Shown in pieces: positions 8,289 through 16,556 of a stretch of 51,387 nucleotides of DNA. Numbering within the stretch: the stretch's first letter is position 1; every line of letters starts with the position of its first letter. The notes under the pieces are model-generated. The model did no database searches. It saw nothing but the letters and a program-made list of their open reading frames with translations, and was not told where the DNA came from. The position numbers and the translations under genes were made by a program. The DNA lies in contig WFNO01000021.1 in assembly GCA_015488555.1 (NCBI GenBank), positions 1 to 51,387 on the forward strand, read 5' to 3'. This DNA is from Gammaproteobacteria bacterium (lineage in GTDB: Bacteria; Pseudomonadota; Gammaproteobacteria; SZUA-140).

Positions 8289-9458
8289 ATGCCGATTATT
8301 CGTAATTTCATCCGCCGTACTTCTGCTGCGGGACTCCGGGAGTACTTTACCAGTCAGCAGATTGCCATCGGCGGCGTGGACTGGAGCCAGGACCATGCCA
8401 CCGTTGCCAAAAATATCATTCAGCTTGTAGATCATCTTGACCCTGAAGATAAGGTCCGCTTGCGCGTAGATGCAGAGCGTATCTACGAGATGGCCGATGA
8501 GATCGGCCAGGCTGCGCTGCTGAGTGTGGTATCAGATGTCGCCAGTTATTCCGGGCTGGATTCCGCGGTGGAGCGAAGTCGCTGGGTCTATCTCCATGAA
8601 CCGGACAACTTCCGCCATGCTGAAGACATCCGGTATGCCGACCAGTATCGTTATGGTCGGAACTGGAGCGGCTATCAGGTGGATGCTGGAATCAGTCTGG
8701 CCACCGATCAGGTATCCCTGGATACCTTCAAGGCCCAGCTCAAATCCCTGTTTGGTCTAGGCGACAAAGTAAAGCTGGAACTGTTCGAGCGCACCTTGGT
8801 CGACGATGAAGGCAATGATGTTGATGTTGTACAGGTCATGGTCTATCAGGAAGGGTTGCCCGATTCCTATCTGGAGTTCGAGGGTGAAGATATTGTCTCC
8901 CGAATCCGGCGTCCGGTCTCGGAACATGCTATCACCTATGCGCCGGACACCGGTGTCATCGAGGTGGTGGCCGCACGACGGGAACGCAGGGATACAATCG
9001 CCAAGGCCTTCACGGAGGACCTACTCAAACAGCAGGTGGAAGCCGATAGTATTCCACTGCGGCGGTACGATTTGACACCATTGCTGCAAGACCAACCACT
9101 GGACTGGGACGCGGAGGACGGTATCGAATCGGTACAGGTCGTCATGATGAAGCTGAAGGACCTGGCCAGTGATGGCCGTATTCAGCTGGAGGTTCCGGCC
9201 AAGCGGGAGATCGGCTTCCACGAGTATGCCCATGAACATTTCGGTGGGCGCAACCCACTCACCTCGGGCAGTTTCACGCCTACCCAGGCCCAACTCTCCA
9301 TCCGCTTCCATCCGGAAAACGGTTCCAACCGCCACAAGGTATTGCCGGTAAAAATCACCATGCCCAATGGCTGTGATCTGCGCAGCCGCACCGAGCGCGA
9401 GCGGCTGATTGGCGAGAAATACCTCAAGCGCTGGGGGTTGCTTGAGGAGGTGGCTTGA
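8289..9458 (+). CDS. Unknown conserved-looking protein under XRE control
   Basis: This 389-residue protein is not recognised. The start at 8289 is chosen because AAGGGGGA lies nine bases upstream and the in-frame alternative at 8232 falls inside the -10 box of the promoter. The product opens with a basic stretch (NFIRRTSAAGLREYF), then helical and strand-rich segments with many acidic residues, and contains FHEYAHEHFGG near residues 315-325. No signal peptide or membrane segment is visible. It overlaps the next gene by TGATG, so the two form a pair. Its strong promoter faces the XRE-ImmA operon, so it is probably derepressed when the XRE protein is removed. Confidence 0.75.
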   Translation: MPIIRNFIRRTSAAGLREYFTSQQIAIGGVDWSQDHATVAKNIIQLVDHLDPEDKVRLRVDAERIYEMADEIGQAALLSVVSDVASYSGLDSAVERSRWVYLHEPDNFRHAEDIRYADQYRYGRNWSGYQVDAGISLATDQVSLDTFKAQLKSLFGLGDKVKLELFERTLVDDEGNDVDVVQVMVYQEGLPDSYLEFEGEDIVSRIRRPVSEHAITYAPDTGVIEVVAARRERRDTIAKAFTEDLLKQQVEADSIPLRRYDLTPLLQDQPLDWDAEDGIESVQVVMMKLKDLASDGRIQLEVPAKREIGFHEYAHEHFGGRNPLTSGSFTPTQAQLSIRFHPENGSNRHKVLPVKITMPNGCDLRSRTERERLIGEKYLKRWGLLEEVA

Positions 9459-10417
9459 TGCGGGAGGCAAAGAATCTGAGCAGGGATGCTTTCGCGCTGT
9501 TGGTGCGGATCATGGATCATCCGCGCATGGCCATTAGTGCCAGTCTGCTGCTTGAGGAGTTTTCCCGGCTGGCGCCAGAACTGATAGATGGCGGCTGGTT
9601 GACTCCAGTTGGGAATCAGGCTGCTCTGGCCGTGCCTGGTGAAGATGATCATTCATTCCATGAGTTGGTATGGGACTCCGAGCGAAAGCAGTACAAGTAT
9701 TTCACTCCATCTTCCGGATGGGTGTTCGTGGCGGCAGACACGATGAAGCGTCACGCGGTGGATGACGACCGGTTCCTTGCTTTCCTTCAGCACCGTTTGG
9801 GGATCCCCGGAAGTCAGCCGGTGACCTGCTTGCACGATCCCATATTATGGCATCTGGGATCGGCGCGCTTTGACGGCTACCGGGCGCACCTTTACTTTGT
9901 CCGCCGACTTGATGGACCGGAAAACCGGGTGGCGTTTCTGCGGGCCATGAGACGCGAGATCGGCAAGACCCCGGCCATTATCCTGTGTACGGGAAAAAAG
10001 GAGCCGGTGGATCTGGAGTTGCCGGTCGATCAGGCGTTGGTTCCGATTCATCAATTAATGGTCCGGGATCGGGATGTCTTCTCCGTGGATGAAGACGCTG
10101 TGCATGCGGTGTTGAGAGGAACGCCTGGCGCTGACGAATCCAGGGGCGGCATCGGTTTGCGTTTTTCTACCGATTACCGGATCGTTCATTGGAATGGTGA
10201 ACAGTACAAACTGACCAAAAAGCAGTCGGCCGTTTTGGAATGTCTCCATCGTGAAGGTGGCCGGGCGCACAAGGATTTACTCTGCGCTGAGGCCTGCACC
10301 AATGAAGATCTGCATCGCATCATGAGAAACAAGGTTGACGGCAAGTGGGTTCAGCACCCGTTGTGGAATACTCTGATAAAAAGCGAAGGAAATGGGTATT
10401 ACTATCTCGACCATTAA
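9458..10417 (+). CDS. Unknown protein with C-terminal winged-helix-like domain
   Basis: A 319-residue partner of the preceding gene. The ATG at 9458 overlaps its stop (TGATG) and is preceded by GAGGAGG seven bases upstream; an in-frame TTG at 9455 is less likely. Residues from about 235 (YRIVHWNGEQYKLTKKQSAV) to the end (EGNGYYYLDH) resemble an OmpR-type winged helix, including the LT...E/Q pattern and the final GxGYxL hairpin. There is no receiver domain. The rest is unrecognised. It may be a transcription regulator, or a DNA-binding subunit of a two-protein system of unknown function with the 8289 product. Confidence 0.7.
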   Translation: MREAKNLSRDAFALLVRIMDHPRMAISASLLLEEFSRLAPELIDGGWLTPVGNQAALAVPGEDDHSFHELVWDSERKQYKYFTPSSGWVFVAADTMKRHAVDDDRFLAFLQHRLGIPGSQPVTCLHDPILWHLGSARFDGYRAHLYFVRRLDGPENRVAFLRAMRREIGKTPAIILCTGKKEPVDLELPVDQALVPIHQLMVRDRDVFSVDEDAVHAVLRGTPGADESRGGIGLRFSTDYRIVHWNGEQYKLTKKQSAVLECLHREGGRAHKDLLCAEACTNEDLHRIMRNKVDGKWVQHPLWNTLIKSEGNGYYYLDH

Positions 10418-10444
10418 AGCGACAGACGTCATATGGTTTGCCCG

Positions 10445-10473
10445 TCAACAACCCGCCGTTGCTTTGGTATGAT
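10445..10473 (+). promoter_or_regulatory. Possible promoter with extended -10
   Basis: TATGAT at 10468-10473 is preceded by TGG, which gives an extended -10 box. A weak -35 (TCAACA, 10445-10450) lies 17 bases upstream. The expected start is about 20 bases before the ATG at 10501. Confidence 0.45.
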
Positions 10474-10500
10474 CTGCCGATCTTTATAAATGGGGGTTGG

Positions 10501-11100
10501 ATGGACTGGAATAAAATCAAATCAGATGGTTACAAGGAGGTAGATGGAACTAAATATGATCTATCCCACCTGAAGGACGCCAAATATCATTTCTCTATCG
10601 AAGCCAGCGGGAAATATCCTGAGATATCCTTCTCCGTTCTGGTTCAATACAGTAGCCATTGCATAACTTGGGGGCCAAAGCGGGAACAGGAGATCGACTT
10701 TTCAGTTCATGGAGAAGACCGACGCATCATAGATGATAAAGGTGTGCATCGGTGTTTTTGTGAAACCCGCCACGAGCTTTCGTCGAATCTGCCAGGTATT
10801 TTCGAGACATTGACTGAAAGGCATTGTCTCTTTACGGGCCACGAAAACTGGCTGACTATTGAAATGCTGGATCCTTCCGGGCAGCGCTTGGAGTATGAGG
10901 TGTTCTTCAGCCTCACCAAGCAAAGCAGCCGGATGTTACGTATTTATGTTGAGAGTGCCTATGTGCGTGACCCCGACAATCCAGGCAACAGGCCTACGCA
11001 TTTGAAACGCCGCGACAAGGTGCGTGCAAAAGTCCTATTGGCAAAAAAACTGCGTGGCGAGCCGATCAGGCGACCGGCGAACCGAAAAGGCTGGCGCTAG
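10501..11100 (+). CDS. Hypothetical protein, 199 residues
   Basis: The frame is open from 10345, but I chose the ATG at 10501 because the upstream part overlaps the preceding gene and because a possible promoter lies at 10445-10473. The product begins MDWNKIKSDGYKEVDGTKYD, is strand-rich through the middle and ends with a strongly basic tail (HLKRRDKVRAKVLLAKKLRG), suggesting nucleic acid or ribosome contact. No family is recognised. It lies immediately before a strong terminator, so it closes this gene block. Confidence 0.6.
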   Translation: MDWNKIKSDGYKEVDGTKYDLSHLKDAKYHFSIEASGKYPEISFSVLVQYSSHCITWGPKREQEIDFSVHGEDRRIIDDKGVHRCFCETRHELSSNLPGIFETLTERHCLFTGHENWLTIEMLDPSGQRLEYEVFFSLTKQSSRMLRIYVESAYVRDPDNPGNRPTHLKRRDKVRAKVLLAKKLRGEPIRRPANRKGWR

Positions 11101-11104
11101 AAAA

Positions 11105-11132
11105 GCAAAAAGCCCGGTAAAGGGCTTTTTGC
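11105..11132. terminator. Bidirectional intrinsic terminator
   Basis: The hairpin GCAAAAAGCCC / GGGCTTTTTGC has a six-base loop and begins five bases after the stop of the 199-residue gene. A and T tracts flank both sides. Confidence 0.85.
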
Positions 11133-11434
11133 TCTCGGGTGCTCTTGGTATTCCAGCACGGCTGGAACCGAGTTTCCTCGGCGGCTGGTGGACACCGCTT
11201 TCAGCAGCCCCGTACATATCCACCTGTTGCAAAGTATAGCTAGTAGCGTCCGTTTCCGTCAAATCTTTATCCATGAACGCAAACCACTTCCGGGGATCCA
11301 CGACACGCTAATATTATAACTAATTGAATTATTGGGAAATACCACCGGTTTTCCCACCTTCTATACCCCCAATTTTCCCACGGTCTCCCCGTCATCATTA
11401 CCCCGTGTTCATCGCAACCACGAGGTAAACCGAC
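11133..11434. other. Intergenic control region of the replication operon
   Basis: There is no gene in this 302-base stretch. It contains the hairpin TTCCAGC-ACG-GCTGGAA (11151-11167). Before the AlpA-like gene there is an imperfect dyad TGGGAAA...TTTTCCCA (11333-11356), and TTTTCCCAC is repeated at 11349 and 11373, 24 bases apart. These could be operators of the replication operon. I cannot assign a confident promoter. Confidence 0.45.
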
Positions 11435-11656
11435 ATGACCGTGAAACACCTTAATCAGGCCGAACTGGCCGACCGCTGGGGGGTGTCCCAGCGAACCCTG
11501 GAGCGCTGGCGCGCCATCGGTTGGGGGCCCTGCTTCCTCAAGATTGGTGGCCGCGTTGTCTACCGCCTTGAGGATATCGAGGCCTACGAACGCCAGCACA
11601 TGCGTGCTTCCACCTCAGAGCCTGTTCATCAGCCGCAGGTGGGAGGTGTCGCATGA
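11435..11656 (+). CDS. AlpA-like helix-turn-helix protein
   Basis: A 73-residue MerR/AlpA-type DNA-binding protein with helix-turn-helix LADRWGVSQRTLERWRAIGW (residues 11-30), the wing GRVVYRLEDIEAYERQ and a polar tail. It is the first gene of the replication operon, and its stop overlaps the next start by ATGA. Such proteins act as excisionases or operon regulators. It is clearly related to the protein at 50888-51091 (shared RTLERWR, IG.GP, YRL.D.EA). Confidence 0.85.
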   Translation: MTVKHLNQAELADRWGVSQRTLERWRAIGWGPCFLKIGGRVVYRLEDIEAYERQHMRASTSEPVHQPQVGGVA

Positions 11657-12129
11657 GCATCACGCTGGAGGAAGCCAGACTCTTTTCCGTTTCTGAAATG
11701 ACGGGGCTGTCCGCACAGGACCTGATGCAGCTGCAGAAAGAAGCCGCCGAGTCTTTGCGACAGGCCAAGGATCTCAAGGACTGGGTCGACGGGGCCATCG
11801 CTCTGAAGTACGAAGCCCAGGCCAAGGCGCTGCGTGCCCGGCTGGGCAAGGACACCGGAACCGTCCACTTCGAGGATGATGGTGTTCGTGTCACGGCCGA
11901 TCTGCCCAAGAAACCGGTCTGGGATCAGCAGCGGTTGGCCGAGATCGCCGGACGTATCGCTACCAGCGGTGATAACCCGTCCGAATTTCTGGATATCACC
12001 TACAAGGTCGCCGAGCGCAAGTACAGCGCCTGGCCGGAAAATCTGCGCCAGGTGTTCGCGCCTGCCCGCACCCTCAAGACCGGCAAGCCCACCTTCAAGT
12101 TGACCAAGGCTGAGGGAGGTGCGGCATGA
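11653..12129 (+). CDS. Phage early protein preceding Sak4-like ATPase
   Basis: A 158-residue helical protein with a charged first half (LQKEAAESLRQAKDLKDWV) and a second half containing KKPVWDQQRLAEIAGRI and KVAERKYSAWPENLRQVF. I recognise the type as one commonly placed before phage Sak4-like ATPase genes, without a known function. Coupled by ATGA to the genes on both sides (11653-11656 and 12126-12129). A role with the recombinase is suggested only by position. Confidence 0.7.
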   Translation: MSITLEEARLFSVSEMTGLSAQDLMQLQKEAAESLRQAKDLKDWVDGAIALKYEAQAKALRARLGKDTGTVHFEDDGVRVTADLPKKPVWDQQRLAEIAGRIATSGDNPSEFLDITYKVAERKYSAWPENLRQVFAPARTLKTGKPTFKLTKAEGGAA

Positions 12130-13106
12130 CAAATTTGTCTGGAACAAATTTGGACCGCTCTGCGGGCCGCGTAGCGGTGAGCCCCATGGACGGGGCTCGC
12201 AAAGGACTTCCCATCATTAGCGCCGATCAGCGGATGGCCGAGAAACGTGGCATCAAGGGCTGCATCTTCGGCAAATCCGGCATCGGCAAGACCAGCCTTC
12301 TGTGGACTCTGGAACCGGAGAGCACCCTGTTCTTCGATCTGGAGGCCGGTGACCTCGCCATTGAGGGTTGGTCCGGCGACAGCATCCGGCCCAAGACCTG
12401 GCAGGAGTGCCGCGACTTCGCGGTGTTTATCGGCGGTCCCAATCCGGCGTTGCGTGAGGACCAGCCCTACAGCCAGGCCCACTTCGATGCCGTGTGCGAG
12501 CGCTTCGGTGATCCCGCAGTGCTGGAGAAGTACGAGACGGTTTTCATCGACTCGATCACGGTGGCGGGCCGTCTCTGCTTCCAGTGGTGCAAGGGCCAGC
12601 CGCAGGCATTCAGTGAGCGCAGCGGCAAACCGGATATGCGTGGAGCCTACGGCCTGCATGGCCAGGAGATGATCGCTTGGCTCACTCACCTGCAGCACAC
12701 CCGCAACAAAAACATCTGGTTTGTCGGGATCCTCGACGAGCGGATCGACGAGTTCAACCGCAAGGTGTTCGCGCCCCAGATCGAGGGCTCCAAGACCGGC
12801 CTGGAACTGCCTGGGATCGTCGATCAGGTGATCACCATGGCGGAGGTGAAGGACGATGACGGTAATGGCTACCGCGCCTTCATCAATCACACCCTGAATC
12901 CTTACGGCTATCCCGCCAAGGACCGCAGTGGTCGCCTCGAAATGATCGAGGAACCTCATCTTGGCCGCCTGATGGCGAAGATCCACACCCCCGTCAAACC
13001 GGCATCAGAACGCCTGACCTTTGGCGGTGCTGACCACACCACGGTGCAGCAACCGCCCAATAACGTTTCTACCGAATCCAACCCATCTGAAGAAGGAGTC
13101 CAATAA
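12126..13106 (+). CDS. Sak4-like RecA-fold ATPase (AAA_24 type)
   Basis: A 326-residue ATPase. Walker A is FGKSGIGKTS (residues 48-57) and Walker B is VFIDS near 140-144. This matches the AAA_24/Sak4 family of phage single-strand annealing recombinases, which work with a phage SSB. The following gene encodes an SSB-like protein, which supports this. The first 25 codons coincide with a four-hairpin array (12131-12200) and read MTNLSGTNLDRSAG, unrelated to the family; in-frame ATGs at 12186 and 12234 are alternative starts. The stop overlaps the next start (TAATG). Confidence 0.85.
   Translation: MTNLSGTNLDRSAGRVAVSPMDGARKGLPIISADQRMAEKRGIKGCIFGKSGIGKTSLLWTLEPESTLFFDLEAGDLAIEGWSGDSIRPKTWQECRDFAVFIGGPNPALREDQPYSQAHFDAVCERFGDPAVLEKYETVFIDSITVAGRLCFQWCKGQPQAFSERSGKPDMRGAYGLHGQEMIAWLTHLQHTRNKNIWFVGILDERIDEFNRKVFAPQIEGSKTGLELPGIVDQVITMAEVKDDDGNGYRAFINHTLNPYGYPAKDRSGRLEMIEEPHLGRLMAKIHTPVKPASERLTFGGADHTTVQQPPNNVSTESNPSEEGVQ
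12131..12200. repeat. Hairpin array A at start of Sak4-like gene
   Basis: Four hairpins in a row: AAATTTGT-CTGGA-ACAAATTT (12131-12151), CCGC-TCT-GCGG (12155-12165), CCGC-GTA-GCGG (12167-12177) and GAGCCCC-ATGGAC-GGGGCTC (12179-12198). Order and loops parallel the array at 29491, with different stems. Confidence 0.8.
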
Positions 13107-13696
13107 TGACTGCTTGGAATGACTTTAACTCAGCTGACGACCAGAACAGCTTCGACCTCATCCCCAAGGGCACCCTGGTGAAGGTGCGCATGACCATCAA
13201 GCCGGGTGGCTACGATGACCCGGCTCAAGGCTGGACTGGCGGTTATGCCACCCAAAACCAGACCACCGGATCGGTCTATCTCAACTGCGAATTTGTGGTG
13301 CTGGAAAGCCCCTACGCCCGGCGCAAGATGTGGAGCCTGATTGGCCTGCACAGCAACAAGGGGCCCGAGTGGGCCAACATGGGGCGCACCTTTATCAAGG
13401 GCATCCTTAATTCCGCCCATGGCCTGCATCCGCAGGACAACTCTCCCCAGGCACAGCAGGCCCGGCGCATCAGTGGCTTTGGCGATCTCGACGGCATCGA
13501 GTTTGTCGGCAAGGTGGAGATGGAGAAGGACCAGCACGGCGAGGACAAGAACGTCATCAAGATGGCGATTACACCGGACCGCAAGGAGTACGCCGCGGTG
13601 ATGGGCAGCGTCGCTCCGCAACCGGTGCAGCAGCAGGCCCCGGCCCATCAGCAGCCAGCAGCGGCACCCACCGGCCGACCCAGCTGGGCGCAGTAA
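13106..13696 (+). CDS. Putative phage single-stranded DNA-binding protein
   Basis: A 196-residue protein with a strand-rich first 150 residues (LVKVRMTIKPGG, SVYLNCEFVVLE, KVEMEKDQHGEDKNVIKMAI) and a proline-glutamine-rich disordered tail ending GRPSWAQ. This layout, an OB-like core with a flexible tail, fits phage SSB proteins. Its position straight after a Sak4-like ATPase is the usual pairing. It lacks the acidic tip of bacterial SSB. It would coat single strands during recombination and replication. Confidence 0.75.
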   Translation: MTAWNDFNSADDQNSFDLIPKGTLVKVRMTIKPGGYDDPAQGWTGGYATQNQTTGSVYLNCEFVVLESPYARRKMWSLIGLHSNKGPEWANMGRTFIKGILNSAHGLHPQDNSPQAQQARRISGFGDLDGIEFVGKVEMEKDQHGEDKNVIKMAITPDRKEYAAVMGSVAPQPVQQQAPAHQQPAAAPTGRPSWAQ

Positions 13697-13708
13697 GGAG
13701 GGGCGACA

Positions 13709-15433
13709 ATGATATTAAGACCCCGCCAGAAAGTGTTCGTCGAGCGAGCTATCCGCGCGCTCGATGAGCACGGTAACACACTCGGTGTTGCCCCGACCGG
13801 CGCAGGCAAGACCATCATGCTCTCCGGTGTTGCCGGAGAGTGGTTGGATGATACCGACGCCAAGGCCTGCGTGCTGGCCCACCGGGACGAACTGACGAGC
13901 CAGAACGAGGCTAAGTTCCGCAAGGTGAATCCCGGCATCGAGACGTCCATCTTCGATGCCCGGGAGAAGTCCTGGTCCGGCCAGGCCACTTTTGCCATGG
14001 TCCAGACCCTCTCGCGAGAAGCCAATCTCAAGCGCATGCCCAAACTGGACCTGCTGGTGGTCGATGAGGCGCACCACGTTGCCGCGCCCAGTTACCGGCG
14101 CATCATCGATCACGCCCGGGAGCGCAATCCGGATCTGGCCGTCTTTGGCGTGACCGCCACGCCCAATCGGGGCGACCGCAAGGGACTGCGGCCGGTGTTC
14201 AGCAACGTGGCCGACCAGATCACCCTGGGCGAGTTGATCCAGTCCGGACACCTGGTACCGCCCCGTACCTTTGTCATTGATGTGGGTACCCAGGGCGCGT
14301 TGTCCAATGTGAAGCGCACCGCCGACGATTTTGATATGTCGGCGGTGGACGCCATCATGAACAAGGCCCCCATCACGGATGCAGTCATCAAGCAATGGAA
14401 GGAAAAGGCCGGTGACCGCAAGACGGTGGTGTTCTGCTCCACCATCAGCCATGCCCGCAATGTCGAGGAGGCGTTCACAACAGCCAACGTTCCCGCCGTT
14501 CTTGCCCACGGCGAACTGTCCAGCAGCGAGCGCAAGGCGGCCCTTGCCCGGTTCGAGCAAGGCGATGCCCAGGTGGTGGTCAATGTCGCGGTCCTCACCG
14601 AGGGCTGGGACCACCCGCCGACCGACTGCGTCATCCTGCTGCGGCCCAGCTCCTTCAAGTCCACCCTGATCCAGATGGTCGGCCGTGGGCTGCGCACCGT
14701 CGACCCCAACGAGTATCCCGGCGTCACCAAGACCGACTGTATCGTGCTCGATTTCGGTACCAGCACGCTGCTGCACGGCTCGCTGGAGCAGGACGTCAAT
14801 CTGGATGGGCGGGATTTTACCGACACCGCGCCTCAGAAGGAGTGCCCCGAGTGCGGCGCGCAGGTCCCCGCCGCGTCCCTGGAGTGTCCGCTGTGTGGTC
14901 ACCGGTGGGAGCGAACCGATTCGGATGAGCAGGTCGAACTGACCGATTTCGTCATGTCGGAGCTGGACCTGCTCAAACGGTCTTCGTTCCGCTGGTGCGA
15001 TCTGTTTGGCGACGACGGCGCGTTGATGGCCACAGGCTTCGATGCCTGGGCCGGTGTCTTTTTCCTGAATGGGCGCTGGTTCGGCATCGGCGGCGGCAAG
15101 AATCTGACAACGAGTTTGCTGGCACTCGGTGAACGCACCGTATGCCTTGCCGCAGCCGATGACTGGCTCAATGAGCACGAGTCGGAGGACACCGCGCTCA
15201 AGTCCCGCCGCTGGTTGAATCAAGCCGCGACCCAGCAACAGTTGCGGTACCTGCCGCCTGCCTACCGGCAGGACTTCGGGCTGACCCGTTATCAGGCCTC
15301 CTGCCTGCTGGCCTTCCAGTTCAACAAGCGGGACATCCAGTCCCGGGTGTTCGGCGCGGCGGATAACGACGCACATGGAAGTGCTAGTGCCGCGGGAGGC
15401 AGGAGGCCGAGAGCGGCCAAGGAGGCGGCGTGA
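13709..15433 (+). CDS. SF2 DEAD/DEAH helicase with zinc ribbon
   Basis: A 574-residue helicase. Motif I APTGAGKT (28-35), motif II DEAH (119-122), motif III GVTATPNR, and C-terminal helicase motifs VVNVAVLTEGWDHP and QMVGRGLRT are all present. A four-cysteine zinc ribbon (CPECG...CPLCG) follows near residues 378-395, then a roughly 180-residue unknown C-terminus. It would unwind DNA during phage replication or recombination. GGAGG precedes the ATG. The stop overlaps the next gene's GTG. Confidence 0.93.
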   Translation: MILRPRQKVFVERAIRALDEHGNTLGVAPTGAGKTIMLSGVAGEWLDDTDAKACVLAHRDELTSQNEAKFRKVNPGIETSIFDAREKSWSGQATFAMVQTLSREANLKRMPKLDLLVVDEAHHVAAPSYRRIIDHARERNPDLAVFGVTATPNRGDRKGLRPVFSNVADQITLGELIQSGHLVPPRTFVIDVGTQGALSNVKRTADDFDMSAVDAIMNKAPITDAVIKQWKEKAGDRKTVVFCSTISHARNVEEAFTTANVPAVLAHGELSSSERKAALARFEQGDAQVVVNVAVLTEGWDHPPTDCVILLRPSSFKSTLIQMVGRGLRTVDPNEYPGVTKTDCIVLDFGTSTLLHGSLEQDVNLDGRDFTDTAPQKECPECGAQVPAASLECPLCGHRWERTDSDEQVELTDFVMSELDLLKRSSFRWCDLFGDDGALMATGFDAWAGVFFLNGRWFGIGGGKNLTTSLLALGERTVCLAAADDWLNEHESEDTALKSRRWLNQAATQQQLRYLPPAYRQDFGLTRYQASCLLAFQFNKRDIQSRVFGAADNDAHGSASAAGGRRPRAAKEAA

Positions 15434-15786
15434 TATGTGCGGTCTGTGGACGGGAAGGACGAGGCTTCTGCTGGGTTTCCCCCAAGAGGGGGCCGCGCAC
15501 GCCGGACGGGAAACGCATGTTCAAGCGCTTCTGCTCGATGCAGTGCCAGTCTCTGCATGCCAGGCGACTCAAGGCGGGGGGTGGCGTCGTGATTGATCCT
15601 ACACACAACGAAAAGGTCGCAATGGAAGCCGTGCTGCCTCACCTCGGGGAATACGTGGCCTCGCTCGGAATGGACAAGCCGCTGTCAGCGTACAGCCGCG
15701 AGGAGATCCTGCAGATGGTGGACGTGGTGCTGACCGCCTACTTCGACAACCTGCGGGAACTCACGCCTGACGACGTGCCGTTCTGA
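15430..15786 (+). CDS. DUF6511-type zinc-finger protein
   Basis: A 118-residue protein. The N-terminus carries CAVCGREGRGF and a second cysteine pair FCSMQCQ, giving a treble-clef-like zinc finger. The C-terminus is helical (SREEILQMVDVVLTAYFDNL). This is the layout of DUF6511, a small phage family of unknown function. Translation starts at a GTG overlapping the helicase stop (GTGA) with AAGGAGG upstream. It sits between the helicase and nuclease genes and probably binds DNA. Confidence 0.75.
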   Translation: MICAVCGREGRGFCWVSPKRGPRTPDGKRMFKRFCSMQCQSLHARRLKAGGGVVIDPTHNEKVAMEAVLPHLGEYVASLGMDKPLSAYSREEILQMVDVVLTAYFDNLRELTPDDVPF

Positions 15787-15797
15787 GGAGGAAGCTG

Positions 15798-16556
15798 ATG
15801 CTGGATTTCAATTCTTCCTCATCCTTCAGTGAACGGGTGACGGGTTTTATCGATGAAGCACTGGCGTCCGAACGAGACAAGCAAACGCCACGCGCTTATC
15901 TTGGCGCATCCCGCCTGGGTGTCGCCTGCGACCGGGCGCTGCAATACGAGTATCTCCAGGCCCCGGTCGATCCGGGCCGGGAGTTGTCCGGAACCACGCT
16001 GCGCATCTTCGAGGCGGGCCATGTGTTCGAGGACCTCGCCATCCGCTGGCTGCGGCTGGCCGGTTTCGACCTCCATACGGAAACCTCGCAAGGTGGGCAG
16101 TACGGGTTCTCTGCCGCCGGTGGCCGCATCCAGGGACATGTGGACGGGATCCTGGCCGCGGGGCCGGAGTCGCTCGGGCTCGGCTATCCGGCGCTCTGGG
16201 AGTGCAAGTCGCTCAACGCCAAGTCGTGGAAGGACACAGTCAAGCGCGGCGTCACGCTCTCCAAGCCGGTCTATGCGTCGCAGATCGCGCTCTACCAGGC
16301 CTACATGGAACCGCAGGTCCCGGGCATCAGCCGGAACCCGGCGCTCTTTTCCGCCATCAACAAGGATACCGCCGAACTCTATTTCGAGCAGGTTCCGTTC
16401 AATGGCGAGCTGGCGCAACGCGCCTCGGATCGCGGTGTGCGGATCTTGCAGGCCTGCGATGCTTATGAGTTGTTGCCGCGTCTGGCCAACGATCCGACCC
16501 ACTACGAGTGCAAGTTCTGCGCGTGGCAGGACCGCTGCTGGGGAGGCGGATCTTGA
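15798..16556 (+). CDS. Cas4-like PD-(D/E)XK nuclease
   Basis: A 252-residue nuclease of the PDDEXK_1/Cas4 group. An early cysteine lies in GVACDRALQYEYL. The catalytic core has GHVFEDLAIRW, the histidine-aspartate GHVDGIL near 113-119, and WECKS near 133-137. The C-terminal cysteines (YECKFCAWQDRCW) complete a probable Fe-S or zinc site. Such enzymes trim DNA ends for phage recombination and replication. The stop overlaps the primase-helicase start (TGATG). Confidence 0.9.
   Translation: MLDFNSSSSFSERVTGFIDEALASERDKQTPRAYLGASRLGVACDRALQYEYLQAPVDPGRELSGTTLRIFEAGHVFEDLAIRWLRLAGFDLHTETSQGGQYGFSAAGGRIQGHVDGILAAGPESLGLGYPALWECKSLNAKSWKDTVKRGVTLSKPVYASQIALYQAYMEPQVPGISRNPALFSAINKDTAELYFEQVPFNGELAQRASDRGVRILQACDAYELLPRLANDPTHYECKFCAWQDRCWGGGS

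Noticed and set aside
13715-15376. A 553-codon open frame on the minus strand
   Set aside because: Antisense to the SF2 helicase, with no family resemblance.
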